Assembly (NCBI RefSeq): GCF_020193655.1
Contig: NZ_JADYVE010000008.1
Coordinates: forward strand, 1 to 64,000
Source of the DNA: Ensifer sp. IC3342
Lineage (GTDB): Bacteria; Pseudomonadota; Alphaproteobacteria; Rhizobiales; Rhizobiaceae
Reading direction: 5' to 3'
DNA: 64,000 nt
Shown piece after piece: positions 16,818-25,362 of this stretch (position 1 is its first letter; each line of letters begins with the position of its first letter). The translations under genes were made by a program, and so were the position numbers. The notes beneath the pieces were generated by a model. It was not told the DNA's origin and did not search any database. It saw only the letters and a program-made list of their open reading frames with translations.

Positions 16818-18110
16818 CTACTCGATCAGCGACACCGTTCGGCCCACAACGATCTCGTCGGTCGGCGAGGCGCAGGTCTCCATCGTCGAATTGCCCGTAA
16901 ACGTGATCTGATCCGCTACGATCTGTGTGCACCCCCCGGATACAGTAGAGTTGCCGGTAAAATCGATACGGCCGGTGGGTATGTACAGGTTACCCTCCAG
17001 AGTCGATTCGGAATTACCCGTCACCTGATGGATCACCCCTGTGTCCTGGCGGCTGGCAAAGAAGAGCAGGCCGGCAAAGGGTCCGCTGGTCGGGGCGGAC
17101 AGGTCAATGTCGCCGTTGCCGAGCAGTTTCGCCGCGGCTCCGTTGGTGAAGAACAACGTGACGCCTTCACCGGAGAGCTTTGCCCCCGCGGTCACCGTAA
17201 AGTCGCCGCCGTCTACGATGTATAGGCCCGGCTTCAGGGTGATCGTATTCTGGATCTGCAATCCGCCGCAGAACCTGATCGCCTCAGTCCCGTCTGCAAG
17301 CCGGTCAAAGGTGTAGGTGGAGTTGGAGACATAGGCGAGCGTGCGGCAGGGAAGCTGTTGAATGTGCAGCTTGTCCGGCTCGGCGACGGATGCAAAAGGA
17401 TCCGCCGTCGGCGGCACCCGTTCGACGGGTTCGCTGCAGCCGGCAAGGGTCAGGCCCGTCGTCGTGACGGCCTCGCCGACGGTGTAGACGCAGTCGGTCG
17501 ACATCATCGCGCTGCCGTTCTTCATCAGGAACGCGTCGGCTGCACTCGAATTGGAGACCACGCTGCAGCCCGACAAGTGAACTTCCGTCGAGCCGGTAAC
17601 AGTTACCGCGCCCGACGCCGAGTTCGACAGCGCGAGCACGCAAGCCTTCGAGCCCCCCTTGATCTCGGCGACGGCGCGCGCCTTCATCGTGACGGGTCCG
17701 TCGCCGAAGACGGACGAAAAAAGGCGCGGATGGGTCTCGGTCAACTCGACTGTGAGCTTGCTGGATCCCCCAAGGCCCTGCTGCGTGCTGACGGTGAGGC
17801 CGCCGGGGGTATAGCCGGACGCACTTGCGATCCTGCGGGCAGTGGTTTCGAGCGCAGCTTGCTGATCTCCTGCCCGATAGCGCACGGCAGCGGCGTGTGC
17901 CGATACGTCGGCCGCATGCTGCAGCTTACGCTTTTCTAGGAACCAGTAGCCCGTCTCGGCCCCAAGCCCCATCGCACCGACAAGAACAGGAAACGCGATC
18001 GCAGCGACGACGGCGACCGTACCACTTTCGTCTCTCATGAATCGACGTGTGGCGGCGCGCCGCCGTGGCATCGGCCTTCCCACGTTGATCGTGTCGTTTC
18101 TCTCGCCCAT
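16818..18110 (-). CDS. TadG-like pilus-associated protein with C-terminal repeat domain
   Basis: The 430-residue protein starts with a Tad-type N-terminal segment: a basic stretch, then DESGTVAVVAAIAFPVLVGAMGLGAETGYW, one membrane helix, and ADVSAHAAA. It lacks Glu at +5 after the Gly, so it is unlikely to be cut by the prepilin peptidase. The long extracytoplasmic part has no von Willebrand domain. Instead it has beta-type repeats with recurring TGNS/TGS motifs (VTGSTEVHLSGC, VTGNSESTLEGN, FTGNSTVSGGC, FTGNSTMETC) and many Cys. It could be an adhesive or pilus-tip protein. ATG 18110 is used; a TTG lies 12 bases further out. It is divergent from cpaA. Confidence 0.75.
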   Translation of the reverse strand: MGERNDTINVGRPMPRRRAATRRFMRDESGTVAVVAAIAFPVLVGAMGLGAETGYWFLEKRKLQHAADVSAHAAAVRYRAGDQQAALETTARRIASASGYTPGGLTVSTQQGLGGSSKLTVELTETHPRLFSSVFGDGPVTMKARAVAEIKGGSKACVLALSNSASGAVTVTGSTEVHLSGCSVVSNSSAADAFLMKNGSAMMSTDCVYTVGEAVTTTGLTLAGCSEPVERVPPTADPFASVAEPDKLHIQQLPCRTLAYVSNSTYTFDRLADGTEAIRFCGGLQIQNTITLKPGLYIVDGGDFTVTAGAKLSGEGVTLFFTNGAAAKLLGNGDIDLSAPTSGPFAGLLFFASRQDTGVIHQVTGNSESTLEGNLYIPTGRIDFTGNSTVSGGCTQIVADQITFTGNSTMETCASPTDEIVVGRTVSLIE

Positions 18111-18303
18111 TCCGCTATCCAAGACCCGAGTTTCGGGGCCGGACGATATATGCCGCGCCGGTCGTTGGCGATTCGGCCAAGTGGCCTAGTCCGGACCGCA
18201 AGCCCGTGGCTCCTCACGCGTAGGCCATCAGGTCGAATGGTTATTGCGCGGTTCAAAGGGCACATTCGCGACGTTTCCAATCGGCGCACGAAAGGCATCG
18301 AAC

Positions 18304-18816
18304 ATGATCTCGACTTCCGCAGCTTGGCTCGCATTCTTCCTCTTTGCCGGAACGATGACCTATGCCGGAATCAAGGATGTGGCCACGATGACCATATCGA
18401 ACCGCCTGGTGCTCGCACTGGCGGGTTCCTTTGCCGTTCTCGTGCCCGCCGCCGGCTTGGGCGTAGCCACGATCTCCTCGAGCGTTCTCATCGGTTCCGG
18501 CGTATTGATCTGCACCTTCGTGCTTTTCTCCCTTGGCTGGATCGGCGGCGGTGACGCAAAGCTCCTGCCTGTGGCCGTGCTCTGGCTTGGGCCCGACCTC
18601 GCGCTCGACTTCGTCCTTTACACGGCGGTGATCGGCGCGGCACTGACGCTTGCGCTCCTTCAGTTCCGGCGCATGCCCCTGCTCGTGGTCCTGAAGAAGA
18701 ATGCCTGGTCCTCCCGCCTGCACGCGCCTGAGACGGGCGTTCCCTACGGGGCGGCGATGGCGCCGGCGGCGCTTCTGCTGCTGCCGCAAAGCCATTGGTT
18801 CTCCGCTCTTCTCTGA
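18304..18816 (+). CDS. cpaA: Prepilin peptidase CpaA/TadV
   Basis: The 170-residue integral membrane aspartic peptidase processes Flp-type prepilins and pseudopilins. The catalytic aspartates lie in the loop after helix 1 (AGIKDVATMTISNRL) and in the GxGD-type motif IGGGDAKLLP. The length and hydrophobic pattern suit the short CpaA form without a methylase domain. ATG 18304 follows GAAAGG. It is the first gene of the tad operon. Its likely substrates here are PilA and the two TadE-type proteins. Confidence 0.9.
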   Translation: MISTSAAWLAFFLFAGTMTYAGIKDVATMTISNRLVLALAGSFAVLVPAAGLGVATISSSVLIGSGVLICTFVLFSLGWIGGGDAKLLPVAVLWLGPDLALDFVLYTAVIGAALTLALLQFRRMPLLVVLKKNAWSSRLHAPETGVPYGAAMAPAALLLLPQSHWFSALL

Positions 18817-18857
18817 CGACAGCACCAAGCTCCGTTGCTACTTGAAAAGGTTTGGCC

Positions 18858-19649
18858 ATGATCCGCTTCGCCATTCTCCTTCTTGCCCTCACGTCCGGCG
18901 GGGCTGCCTCCTGGCTGGCACTCGGCGCGCCCGAGCAGCCGGCGATAGAGGTAGCAGCCGCTGAGGAAGCCCCCTCGCAGGAGGTGCTCGTCGCGTCCGC
19001 GGAACTCAAACGCGGTGCGACGCTCGACGAGAGCCACATGCGCTGGCAGCCGTGGGAGGGGGATATCCCTCCCGTCTTCATCAGCCGCAGTTCGAGGCCG
19101 GATGCGATAACGGCGCTCAAGGACTCGCTCGCCTTGAGTGACTTCGTAGCGGGAGAACCCATTCGCGAAGACAAGCTCACGCGGCGCGGCACCGGTTTTC
19201 TGTCGAGCATGCTGCCCTCCGGGAAACGGGCAATCGGCGTTCGCGTGACAGCAGAGAGTACGGCCGGCGGCTTTATCCTGCCCAACGACCATGTCGACGT
19301 CATCCACACGGTCGCCCGGCCGGGCTCTTCCGGCAAGGACGGCAAGGTGGTCAGCCGCGCGATCCTTTCCAACATACGCGTGCTCGCCGTCGATCAAACC
19401 ATTTCGGAAGCGGCCGACGGCACGTCGGTGATCGGGAAAACTGCAACGCTCGAAGCGGAACCGGAACAGATCGCAACCATCGCGGCTGCGGAAGCCTCCG
19501 GCAGCGTTTCGCTGGCACTCCGCGCATTGGCCGACAATCATGAGAGGTCGCGCGTCGAGACGGAACAGAAACGACCGGGCGTGGTGCGCATCATCAGCGG
19601 CGGGCGCATGTCGATGGTCGAAGTCCCGTCCCGCTCCAACGGCACTTGA
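18858..19649 (+). CDS. cpaB: Pilus assembly protein CpaB/RcpC
   Basis: This 263-residue protein has an N-terminal membrane anchor (ILLLALTSGGAASWLALGA) and an SAF-like region (VASAELKRGATLDESHMRW), followed by the conserved RAIGVRVTAESTAGGFILPNDHVDVIHT and NIRVLAVDQ. CpaB acts in the periplasm with the secretin. The secretin gene normally next to it is absent here and lies at 38182. ATG 18858 follows AAAAGG. The next gene overlaps or nearly overlaps its stop. Confidence 0.9.
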   Translation: MIRFAILLLALTSGGAASWLALGAPEQPAIEVAAAEEAPSQEVLVASAELKRGATLDESHMRWQPWEGDIPPVFISRSSRPDAITALKDSLALSDFVAGEPIREDKLTRRGTGFLSSMLPSGKRAIGVRVTAESTAGGFILPNDHVDVIHTVARPGSSGKDGKVVSRAILSNIRVLAVDQTISEAADGTSVIGKTATLEAEPEQIATIAAAEASGSVSLALRALADNHERSRVETEQKRPGVVRIISGGRMSMVEVPSRSNGT

Positions 19650-19675
19650 TCGGTTTTCATGGACGTCTCGAACAA

Positions 19676-21421
19676 ATGAAACAACTCGGTAATCAAATCC
19701 AGGAAACATCGCAGATGGTGGATGCTCCACCGCTGTTGTCCATCCCGAAAGTGGAGATCGCCGCCTTCTGCCGATCGGAGGAGGTGACGGCGGCGATCGG
19801 TACGGCGGCGATCGACCGTCGGATGGCGCGCGCCACGGTGACGATCAAGACGGGTGGCATTAGGGAAGCGACAGCTCTTTATGGGGGCGTCACCTCGCCG
19901 AACCTCGTCGTCGTGGAAAGTAACGATGATGACGTTCGGCTGTTGGCGGCGCTGGAAGCCTTGGCGGTGGAGTGCGTCACCGGAACCAAGGTCATCGTCA
20001 TCGGCCGCTCCAACGATGTCGGCCTCTACAAGAAGCTCTTGGACGCCGGCGTGAGCGATTACCTCGTAACGCCGCTCGAGCCGATGGATTTCGTCGCTGC
20101 CGTGCACCGCTGCTTTCGCGACTCCACAGAGGAGAAGCTGGGCCGCATCGTCGCCTTCGTCGGCGCCAAGGGAGGAACCGGATCCTCGACGCTTGCGCAT
20201 AACGTGGCCTATGCCATGTCCAAGCGCGTCGATGCCGATGTGCTTCTCGCAGATCTCGACCTTCAATCCGGTACGCTCGGTCTCAATTTCGATATCGAGG
20301 CCACGAACGGGATGATGGATGTACTCGAAAGTCCAGATCGCCTGGACGAGGTGCTTTTGCGGCGTCTGGCTGTTGCCTACACGGATCGTCTGCACCTGCT
20401 TCCGGCGACTACGGACCTCAACAAGTTCTTCAGCCTGCGGGAAGACGACGTCGATCATCTCGTCGATGTTGCGCGTTCGAGCTCATGGCACATCGTCGTC
20501 GACCTGCCGCACATCTGGACGCCGTGGACCCGGAAGATCCTGCTCGAGGCCGACGAAATCGTCATTACCGCAACGCCTGATCTTGCCAGCATGCGCAATG
20601 CAAAGAACCTGATCGATTTCCTGAAGAAGGCAAGGCCGAACGACCCGCCACCGAGGCTTGTGCTGAACAAGCTCGGAACGCCCAAGCTTCCGGAAGTCAA
20701 GGTAAAGGACTTCGTTGCTGCGGTAGGCCTGCAGGAGAGCGTCTCTGTTCCGTTCGATCCGCAGCTGTTCGGCTCCGCTGCTAACAACGGCAAGCTCGTC
20801 ATCGAGCAGGCACCGGATTGCGAAGCGGGCCGAGCGATGGTCGCGCTGGCGTGGCGCGTTGGCGGCACGAGGGAGAGACGGACGCGCCAAAAGGGTCTCC
20901 GGGCATTGCTGCAGAACGTCTTCAAGCGCGGAAAGCCGAAGGCCTCCTCAGCACTGCCTAAGAAAGTGGGCGAGCTTAAAGCGTGCGAGGCGGGCGCCTC
21001 AGCGGTCGAATTCGCGCTGATAGCTCCGGTGCTCGCTCTTGCTCTTGTGGCGATGGCGGATCTCGGCTTTGCGATCTACGAACGGATGACGCTTGACCAT
21101 GCCCTTCGCGCCGGCGCGCAAGCCGCGATGGCCGATCCCGGGGCGACACAGGTCTACAAGGTGGTGCAGTCCACGCTCGCCAAGAGCGCAAACCCGGCCA
21201 ATACCATCGTTGCGGCGGTGAAACGCTACTGCGCCTGCCCGGAAAGTGCCGATGTCAAACCGGAGGCAGCCCCGGAATGCGGGACGACCCCTTGCGCGAA
21301 TTCAGCGCCGGAACTCGTCTTTTATCGCCTTGACGCAGCAACACTCTACCGGCCGATGTCTGCACCTGAAGTGCTCCCGGATTTCGAGCTCAATTCTTCG
21401 ATCCAGGTGGAAGTCCGATGA
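19676..21421 (+). CDS. Fusion: CpaE/TadZ ATPase plus TadE-type pseudopilin
   Basis: Residues about 30-150 form a receiver-like fold without a phosphorylation Asp. Residues 160-410 form a MinD/CpaE ATPase (P-loop GAKGGTGSST, ADLDLQSGTLGLNF, VVDLPH), which localises Tad machinery. After a basic linker (NVFKRGKPKASSALPKK) comes a complete TadE domain: EAG then ASAVEFALIAPVLALALVAM, a tad pseudopilin site with Gly at -1 and Glu at +5, one helix, and a Cys-containing extracytoplasmic tail. CpaE proteins normally end before this linker. The prepilin peptidase could separate the halves. The start may be TTG 19646, which overlaps the cpaB stop; ATG 19676 is chosen conservatively. It overlaps the next tadE by ATGA. 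Confidence 0.85.
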   Translation: MKQLGNQIQETSQMVDAPPLLSIPKVEIAAFCRSEEVTAAIGTAAIDRRMARATVTIKTGGIREATALYGGVTSPNLVVVESNDDDVRLLAALEALAVECVTGTKVIVIGRSNDVGLYKKLLDAGVSDYLVTPLEPMDFVAAVHRCFRDSTEEKLGRIVAFVGAKGGTGSSTLAHNVAYAMSKRVDADVLLADLDLQSGTLGLNFDIEATNGMMDVLESPDRLDEVLLRRLAVAYTDRLHLLPATTDLNKFFSLREDDVDHLVDVARSSSWHIVVDLPHIWTPWTRKILLEADEIVITATPDLASMRNAKNLIDFLKKARPNDPPPRLVLNKLGTPKLPEVKVKDFVAAVGLQESVSVPFDPQLFGSAANNGKLVIEQAPDCEAGRAMVALAWRVGGTRERRTRQKGLRALLQNVFKRGKPKASSALPKKVGELKACEAGASAVEFALIAPVLALALVAMADLGFAIYERMTLDHALRAGAQAAMADPGATQVYKVVQSTLAKSANPANTIVAAVKRYCACPESADVKPEAAPECGTTPCANSAPELVFYRLDAATLYRPMSAPEVLPDFELNSSIQVEVR

Positions 21422-21840
21422 AGCTGCAGCGCGGCATTCGACCTCTATGGCGCAGCCAGTCGGGCGCGACGGCGGTGGAGTTTGCGCTGGTCTGTCTACC
21501 CTTGCTGCTGCTGATGCTAGGGATCATCGAGTTCGGCCGCGCCTTTTACGTGCGCAATGATCTCTCATACGCTGCCGATTTCGCGGCGCGGAAGGTCTTG
21601 ATTGGCCAAATCCCCCGCGATGCGCCCGACGGCGAGGCGCAGCAGAAGCTCGATAGCGCGGTGCGTGAGGCTTTCCACGGCGGGGATCCGGCGCTGCTTC
21701 AAATCGTCACCGGCAAGGAAACGGTCGACGGGATCGATTTTCGCGTTCTATCGATTCAGTATCCCTTCACCTTCGTGCTGCCTGGATTGTCGGAGAGTCC
21801 TTTCAACCTTCAGCTTTCGCGGCGAATCCCGATCGGTTGA
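21418..21840 (+). CDS. TadE/TadF-type minor pseudopilin
   Basis: The 140-residue protein has a short basic leader and the prepilin site QSG followed by ATAVEFALV (Glu at +5, Phe at +6), so CpaA should cleave after Gly16. One hydrophobic helix (ALVCLPLLLLMLGIIEFGRAFY) and an extracytoplasmic domain of about 100 residues follow. Its ATG overlaps the stop of the fusion gene (ATGA), a sign of coupled translation and equal dosage with the fused TadE. Confidence 0.88.
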   Translation: MKLQRGIRPLWRSQSGATAVEFALVCLPLLLLMLGIIEFGRAFYVRNDLSYAADFAARKVLIGQIPRDAPDGEAQQKLDSAVREAFHGGDPALLQIVTGKETVDGIDFRVLSIQYPFTFVLPGLSESPFNLQLSRRIPIG

Positions 21841-21844
21841 TCGT

Positions 21845-22348
21845 TCAAGGATTGCCAGCACCCGTGGAATTGGCGTCATCCCCAGGCGGTGGCGTAGTGC
21901 TCTCAGATTGCGGAGCGGCTGGTTCGCCGGATTGAACCAGATCGCAGCGGCTCGTACAACTATATGTTGTCTTTCCCCTGCCCTCGTCGACTGTGACCAG
22001 GCGGCCGCCTGCGGCCACGACGTCAAGGATGACGTTGGCTACCTCCGCGCCGTCCGTGCCCATGACGATGAGGTTTGTCGAACCGGGCGTCCTGCCGGTC
22101 AGAATGACCGTCCTGTCGTCGCTGAGAGTCGCCTGTGCGATGGCTGGATTGCCAATGATGAGCGTGCTCGCCGGCCGCGCCAGCATGAGCGTTCTCGCGA
22201 AATCGACAATCACCTTAACGACGCCCTCAGTCTGGCGGGTTGGCTGCAGCGTAGCTGCATCAGCGGGAACATTTTCCGCTGCCTGCGCCGCGCCGAGGGT
22301 GACGCATGTCGCGACCGCGAGAACAAGGCATCCGGCGGCTGTGCGCAT
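21845..22348 (-). CDS. Secreted Pil_N-domain protein (CpaC N-terminal-domain-like)
   Basis: The 167-residue protein has a signal peptide (GCLVLAVATCVTLGAAQA-AE) and one pilus-formation N-terminal domain like that of Tad secretins: VIVDFARTLMLARPASTLIIGNPAIAQATLSDDRTVILTGRTPG and TNLIVMGTDG, with close parallels in the CpaC protein at 38182. It has no secretin core. It ends with a polar tail holding two Cys. ATG 22348 follows GGGAG. It lies on the minus strand between tadE and pilA, convergent with tadE. A stand-alone copy could act as a secretin partner or plug in the periplasm. Confidence 0.8.
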   Translation of the reverse strand: MRTAAGCLVLAVATCVTLGAAQAAENVPADAATLQPTRQTEGVVKVIVDFARTLMLARPASTLIIGNPAIAQATLSDDRTVILTGRTPGSTNLIVMGTDGAEVANVILDVVAAGGRLVTVDEGRGKTTYSCTSRCDLVQSGEPAAPQSESTTPPPGDDANSTGAGNP

Positions 22349-22634
22349 TGGAACTACTCCCACTAGTTGCTCCCGATGTTTCAACGGATGGATGTGCCAT
22401 CCGTTCCAATAAGTCCGGCAAAGCATGGAAGTAGCGCAATGCCGACGATCGGACTAGGCCAACCGGCCGAGCCGCGTGCGGGCGGCCATCGGCCATCAGG
22501 CTGAATGGATCGAGAGGGTTAACAAAGTCTATATGAGAGCCACACAGCAAGCGGGAAATGAGGCAGAACCTGGCCCGGCCCTGTGAAGCCGAACCTGGCG
22601 TCGGCGCAACCTTAACCCAACGAAGGATCGACCC

Positions 22635-22808
22635 ATGAAAAATCTTCTCGTCCGCTTTGTCCGCAACGAATCTGGCGCCACCGCCATCGAATACAGCCTG
22701 ATCGCCGGTTTGATCGCAGTTGGCATCATCGCAGCCACGAGCGCTGTCGGTACCGACATTTCCGGCCTGTTCGACAGAATCTCTACGAAGCTGAAAGCGG
22801 CCGTCTGA
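22635..22808 (+). CDS. pilA: Flp-type pilin
   Basis: The 57-residue major pilin has leader MKNLLVRFVRNESG, then the Flp motif ATAIEYSLIAGLIAVGI (Glu at +5, Tyr at +6), and a short polar end with no Cys. CpaA would cleave after Gly14. GAAGGATC precedes the ATG at good spacing. It has about 285 bp of upstream DNA of its own, so it is probably transcribed from its own promoter, with cpaF 85 bp downstream. Confidence 0.93.
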   Translation: MKNLLVRFVRNESGATAIEYSLIAGLIAVGIIAATSAVGTDISGLFDRISTKLKAAV

Positions 22809-22893
22809 TCCACCAGGATTGCGGAGGGACGACCTCCGCAATCTTGTTCGACGTCCCGAAAGTAGCTTGATATACGCGGCCAAGGTGAAGTCG

Positions 22894-24324
22894 ATGTTCG
22901 GCAAGAAATTCGTACCGGAAGAAAAGCCACTTGAAACTGCTGCCGAGCGGGAAACTGCAAAGGAGCCGCAAACAAGCCCGGTGGTGAGCGCGCCTCAGAA
23001 AATTGTCGAGCTGTCAACGGCCGCAAAGCCGGAAAAAGCCGAACAATACTATGCTCTGAAGAAGGAAATCTTCAGCGCGCTTATTGCCACCATCGACGTA
23101 GCTGCACTCTCCAGCATGGACGGCGACCAGGCGCGCAAGGAAATTGGCGCGATCATCAACGACATCGTTGCGGCCAAGAAGACCGGGATTTCCATGGCCG
23201 AGCAGAACGAGCTGCTCGGCGACATCTGCAACGACATTCTGGGCTATGGCCCGCTGGAGCCCCTGCTCGCACGCGATGACATCGCCGACATCATGGTAAA
23301 TGGCGCAAACCACGTCTTCATCGAGGTCGGCGGCAAGGTGCAGGAAACGGGCATCCGGTTCCGCGACAACGAGCAACTCCTGAACATCTGCCAGCGCATC
23401 GTCAGCCAGGTTGGCCGGCGCGTCGATGAATCGAGCCCGATCTGCGACGCGCGTCTCGCAGATGGCTCGCGCGTCAACGTCATCGCGCCGCCGCTCGCCA
23501 TCGATGGCCCCTCGCTGACGATCCGCAAGTTCAAGAAGGAGAAGCTGAAGCTCGACCAACTGGTGCGCTTCGGTTCGATCTCGCCGGAAGGCGCCGAGAT
23601 CCTGAAGATCATCGGCCGCGTCCGCTGCAACGTGCTCATCTCCGGCGGCACAGGCTCCGGAAAGACGACGCTTCTGAACTGCCTCACCGGTTACATCGAC
23701 CCGGGCGAACGCATAATCACCTGCGAGGACGCGGCTGAACTGCAACTGCAGCAGCCGCACGTCGTGCGGCTCGAGACACGCCCGCCGAACATCGAAGGTC
23801 AGGGTGAAATCACCATGCGCGCGCTCGTCAAGAACTGCCTGCGCATGCGGCCCGAAAGGATCATCGTTGGCGAGGTGCGCGGGCCGGAGGCCTTCGACCT
23901 CTTGCAAGCGATGAACACCGGCCATGACGGCTCGATGGGCACGCTCCATGCTAACTCGCCGCGCGAAGCGATCTCGCGCATCGAGGCGATGATCACCATG
24001 GGTGGGCATTCGCTGCCGGCCAAGGCAATTCGGGAGATGCTCGTATCGTCGGTCGACGTAATCGTGCAGGCCGCACGTCTTCGCGACGGTTCACGCCGCA
24101 TCACGCACATCACCGAAGTGCTCGGTATGGAGGGCGATGTGGTTACGACCCAGGACCTCTTCATCTACGACATTCTCGGTGAGGACGAGAAGGGCAAACT
24201 CGTCGGTCGACATCGTTCGACGGGCATCGGCCGTCCGGCATTCTGGGACCGCGCCCGTTACTTTGGCGAGGAGGCTCGGCTCGCCGCCGCCCTCGACGCC
24301 GCGGAAATGAAGGCGGCTGCGTAA
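22894..24324 (+). CDS. cpaF: Tad secretion ATPase CpaF/TadA
   Basis: The 476-residue hexameric cytoplasmic ATPase powers Flp pilus polymerisation. After a variable N-terminus come the PilT/VirB11-type features: [22 protein letters not shown], Walker [14 protein letters not shown], an Asp box, [17 protein letters not shown], and the His box [20 protein letters not shown] 22894 follows AAGGTG. It lies directly before tadB and tadC, its inner-membrane partners. Confidence 0.95.
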   Translation: MFGKKFVPEEKPLETAAERETAKEPQTSPVVSAPQKIVELSTAAKPEKAEQYYALKKEIFSALIATIDVAALSSMDGDQARKEIGAIINDIVAAKKTGISMAEQNELLGDICNDILGYGPLEPLLARDDIADIMVNGANHVFIEVGGKVQETGIRFRDNEQLLNICQRIVSQVGRRVDESSPICDARLADGSRVNVIAPPLAIDGPSLTIRKFKKEKLKLDQLVRFGSISPEGAEILKIIGRVRCNVLISGGTGSGKTTLLNCLTGYIDPGERIITCEDAAELQLQQPHVVRLETRPPNIEGQGEITMRALVKNCLRMRPERIIVGEVRGPEAFDLLQAMNTGHDGSMGTLHANSPREAISRIEAMITMGGHSLPAKAIREMLVSSVDVIVQAARLRDGSRRITHITEVLGMEGDVVTTQDLFIYDILGEDEKGKLVGRHRSTGIGRPAFWDRARYFGEEARLAAALDAAEMKAAA

Positions 24325-24352
24325 GCCAAAACTGATCAAGGGTCCACCAGAG

Positions 24353-25354
24353 ATGCTGACCTCCCTGCTGTTTCCCGCGTTTGTCTTTCTCTTGGCCTCC
24401 ACGAGCATCGGCGGCCTGATGATGGCCGCCTTCTATCCGAGGGTTGTCAAGGCAAGCGCCTATCGTCAAAGGTTCGAGCGCATCGCGGCCGCGGCGGAGC
24501 GCAAGCAGAGCGAACCGGCGGAAGAGGATGGCCGGGATCGCCGACGTTCGGTCGAAAAGACGCTGCGCGAGATCGAAGCGAAGCATCAGGCGGACGCGCG
24601 CAAGAGCCGCAGGCCGTCGCTCGCCGGCAGGATCCGCCAGGCCGGCCTCCGCTGGTCGACCAGAACCTATTTCCTCGCTTGCGCCGGTGCGGCCCTCGGA
24701 ACCTGGAGCGTCATGCTCCCGCTGGGTCTCGGCCCGCTGGTGGCGGTCGGCTTCGCCATCGCCGGCGGCTTGCTGCTGCCGCATGCCTATGTGAGCCAGA
24801 AGCGCAAGGCGCGGTTTGCCCGCTTCGCTGCCGAGTTTCCGAATGCGGTCGATGTCATCGTTCGCGGGCTCAAGGCAGGCCTGCCTATGGGCGATTGCCT
24901 GAGGGTGATTGCGGCAGAAGCGCAGGAACCGGTCAAAAGCGAGTTCGTCACGATCGTGCAGGACCAGACACTGGGCATCCCGGTTGACGAAGCCGTGCAG
25001 CGCTTGTGCGAACGTTTCCCGCTGCCGGAAGCCAATTTCTTCGCCATCGTCGTCGCCATCCAAAGCCGCACCGGCGGCAGCCTTTCCGAGGCGCTCGGCA
25101 ATCTTTCGAAGGTGCTCCGGGAGCGGAAGAAGATGAAGAGCAAGATCAAAGCGATGAGCGCTGAAGCAAAGTCCTCGGCCGGCATCATTGGCGCCCTGCC
25201 GGCTTTTGTCGCGGGTGCCGTGTATCTGACGAGCCCGGACTACATGGTGCTTCTGTTCACGACGCTGCCCGGAAAGCTCGTGCTTGTCGGCTGCGGGCTT
25301 TGGATGGGCATCGGCATCCTCGTCATGCGCAAAATGATCAACTTCGATTTCTGA
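24353..25354 (+). CDS. tadB: Tad inner-membrane platform protein TadB
   Basis: This 333-residue GspF-like protein has an N-terminal helix (LLFPAFVFLLASTSIGGLMM), a charged cytoplasmic section, two middle helices, the T2SSF core (VDVIVRGLKAGLPMGDCLRVIA and GGSLSEALGNLSKVLRERKKM) and a C-terminal helix pair. It pairs with TadC to form the platform on which CpaF works. It starts 28 bp after cpaF and ends 8 bp before tadC. Confidence 0.92.
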   Translation: MLTSLLFPAFVFLLASTSIGGLMMAAFYPRVVKASAYRQRFERIAAAAERKQSEPAEEDGRDRRRSVEKTLREIEAKHQADARKSRRPSLAGRIRQAGLRWSTRTYFLACAGAALGTWSVMLPLGLGPLVAVGFAIAGGLLLPHAYVSQKRKARFARFAAEFPNAVDVIVRGLKAGLPMGDCLRVIAAEAQEPVKSEFVTIVQDQTLGIPVDEAVQRLCERFPLPEANFFAIVVAIQSRTGGSLSEALGNLSKVLRERKKMKSKIKAMSAEAKSSAGIIGALPAFVAGAVYLTSPDYMVLLFTTLPGKLVLVGCGLWMGIGILVMRKMINFDF

Positions 25355-25362
25355 GAACCGAC

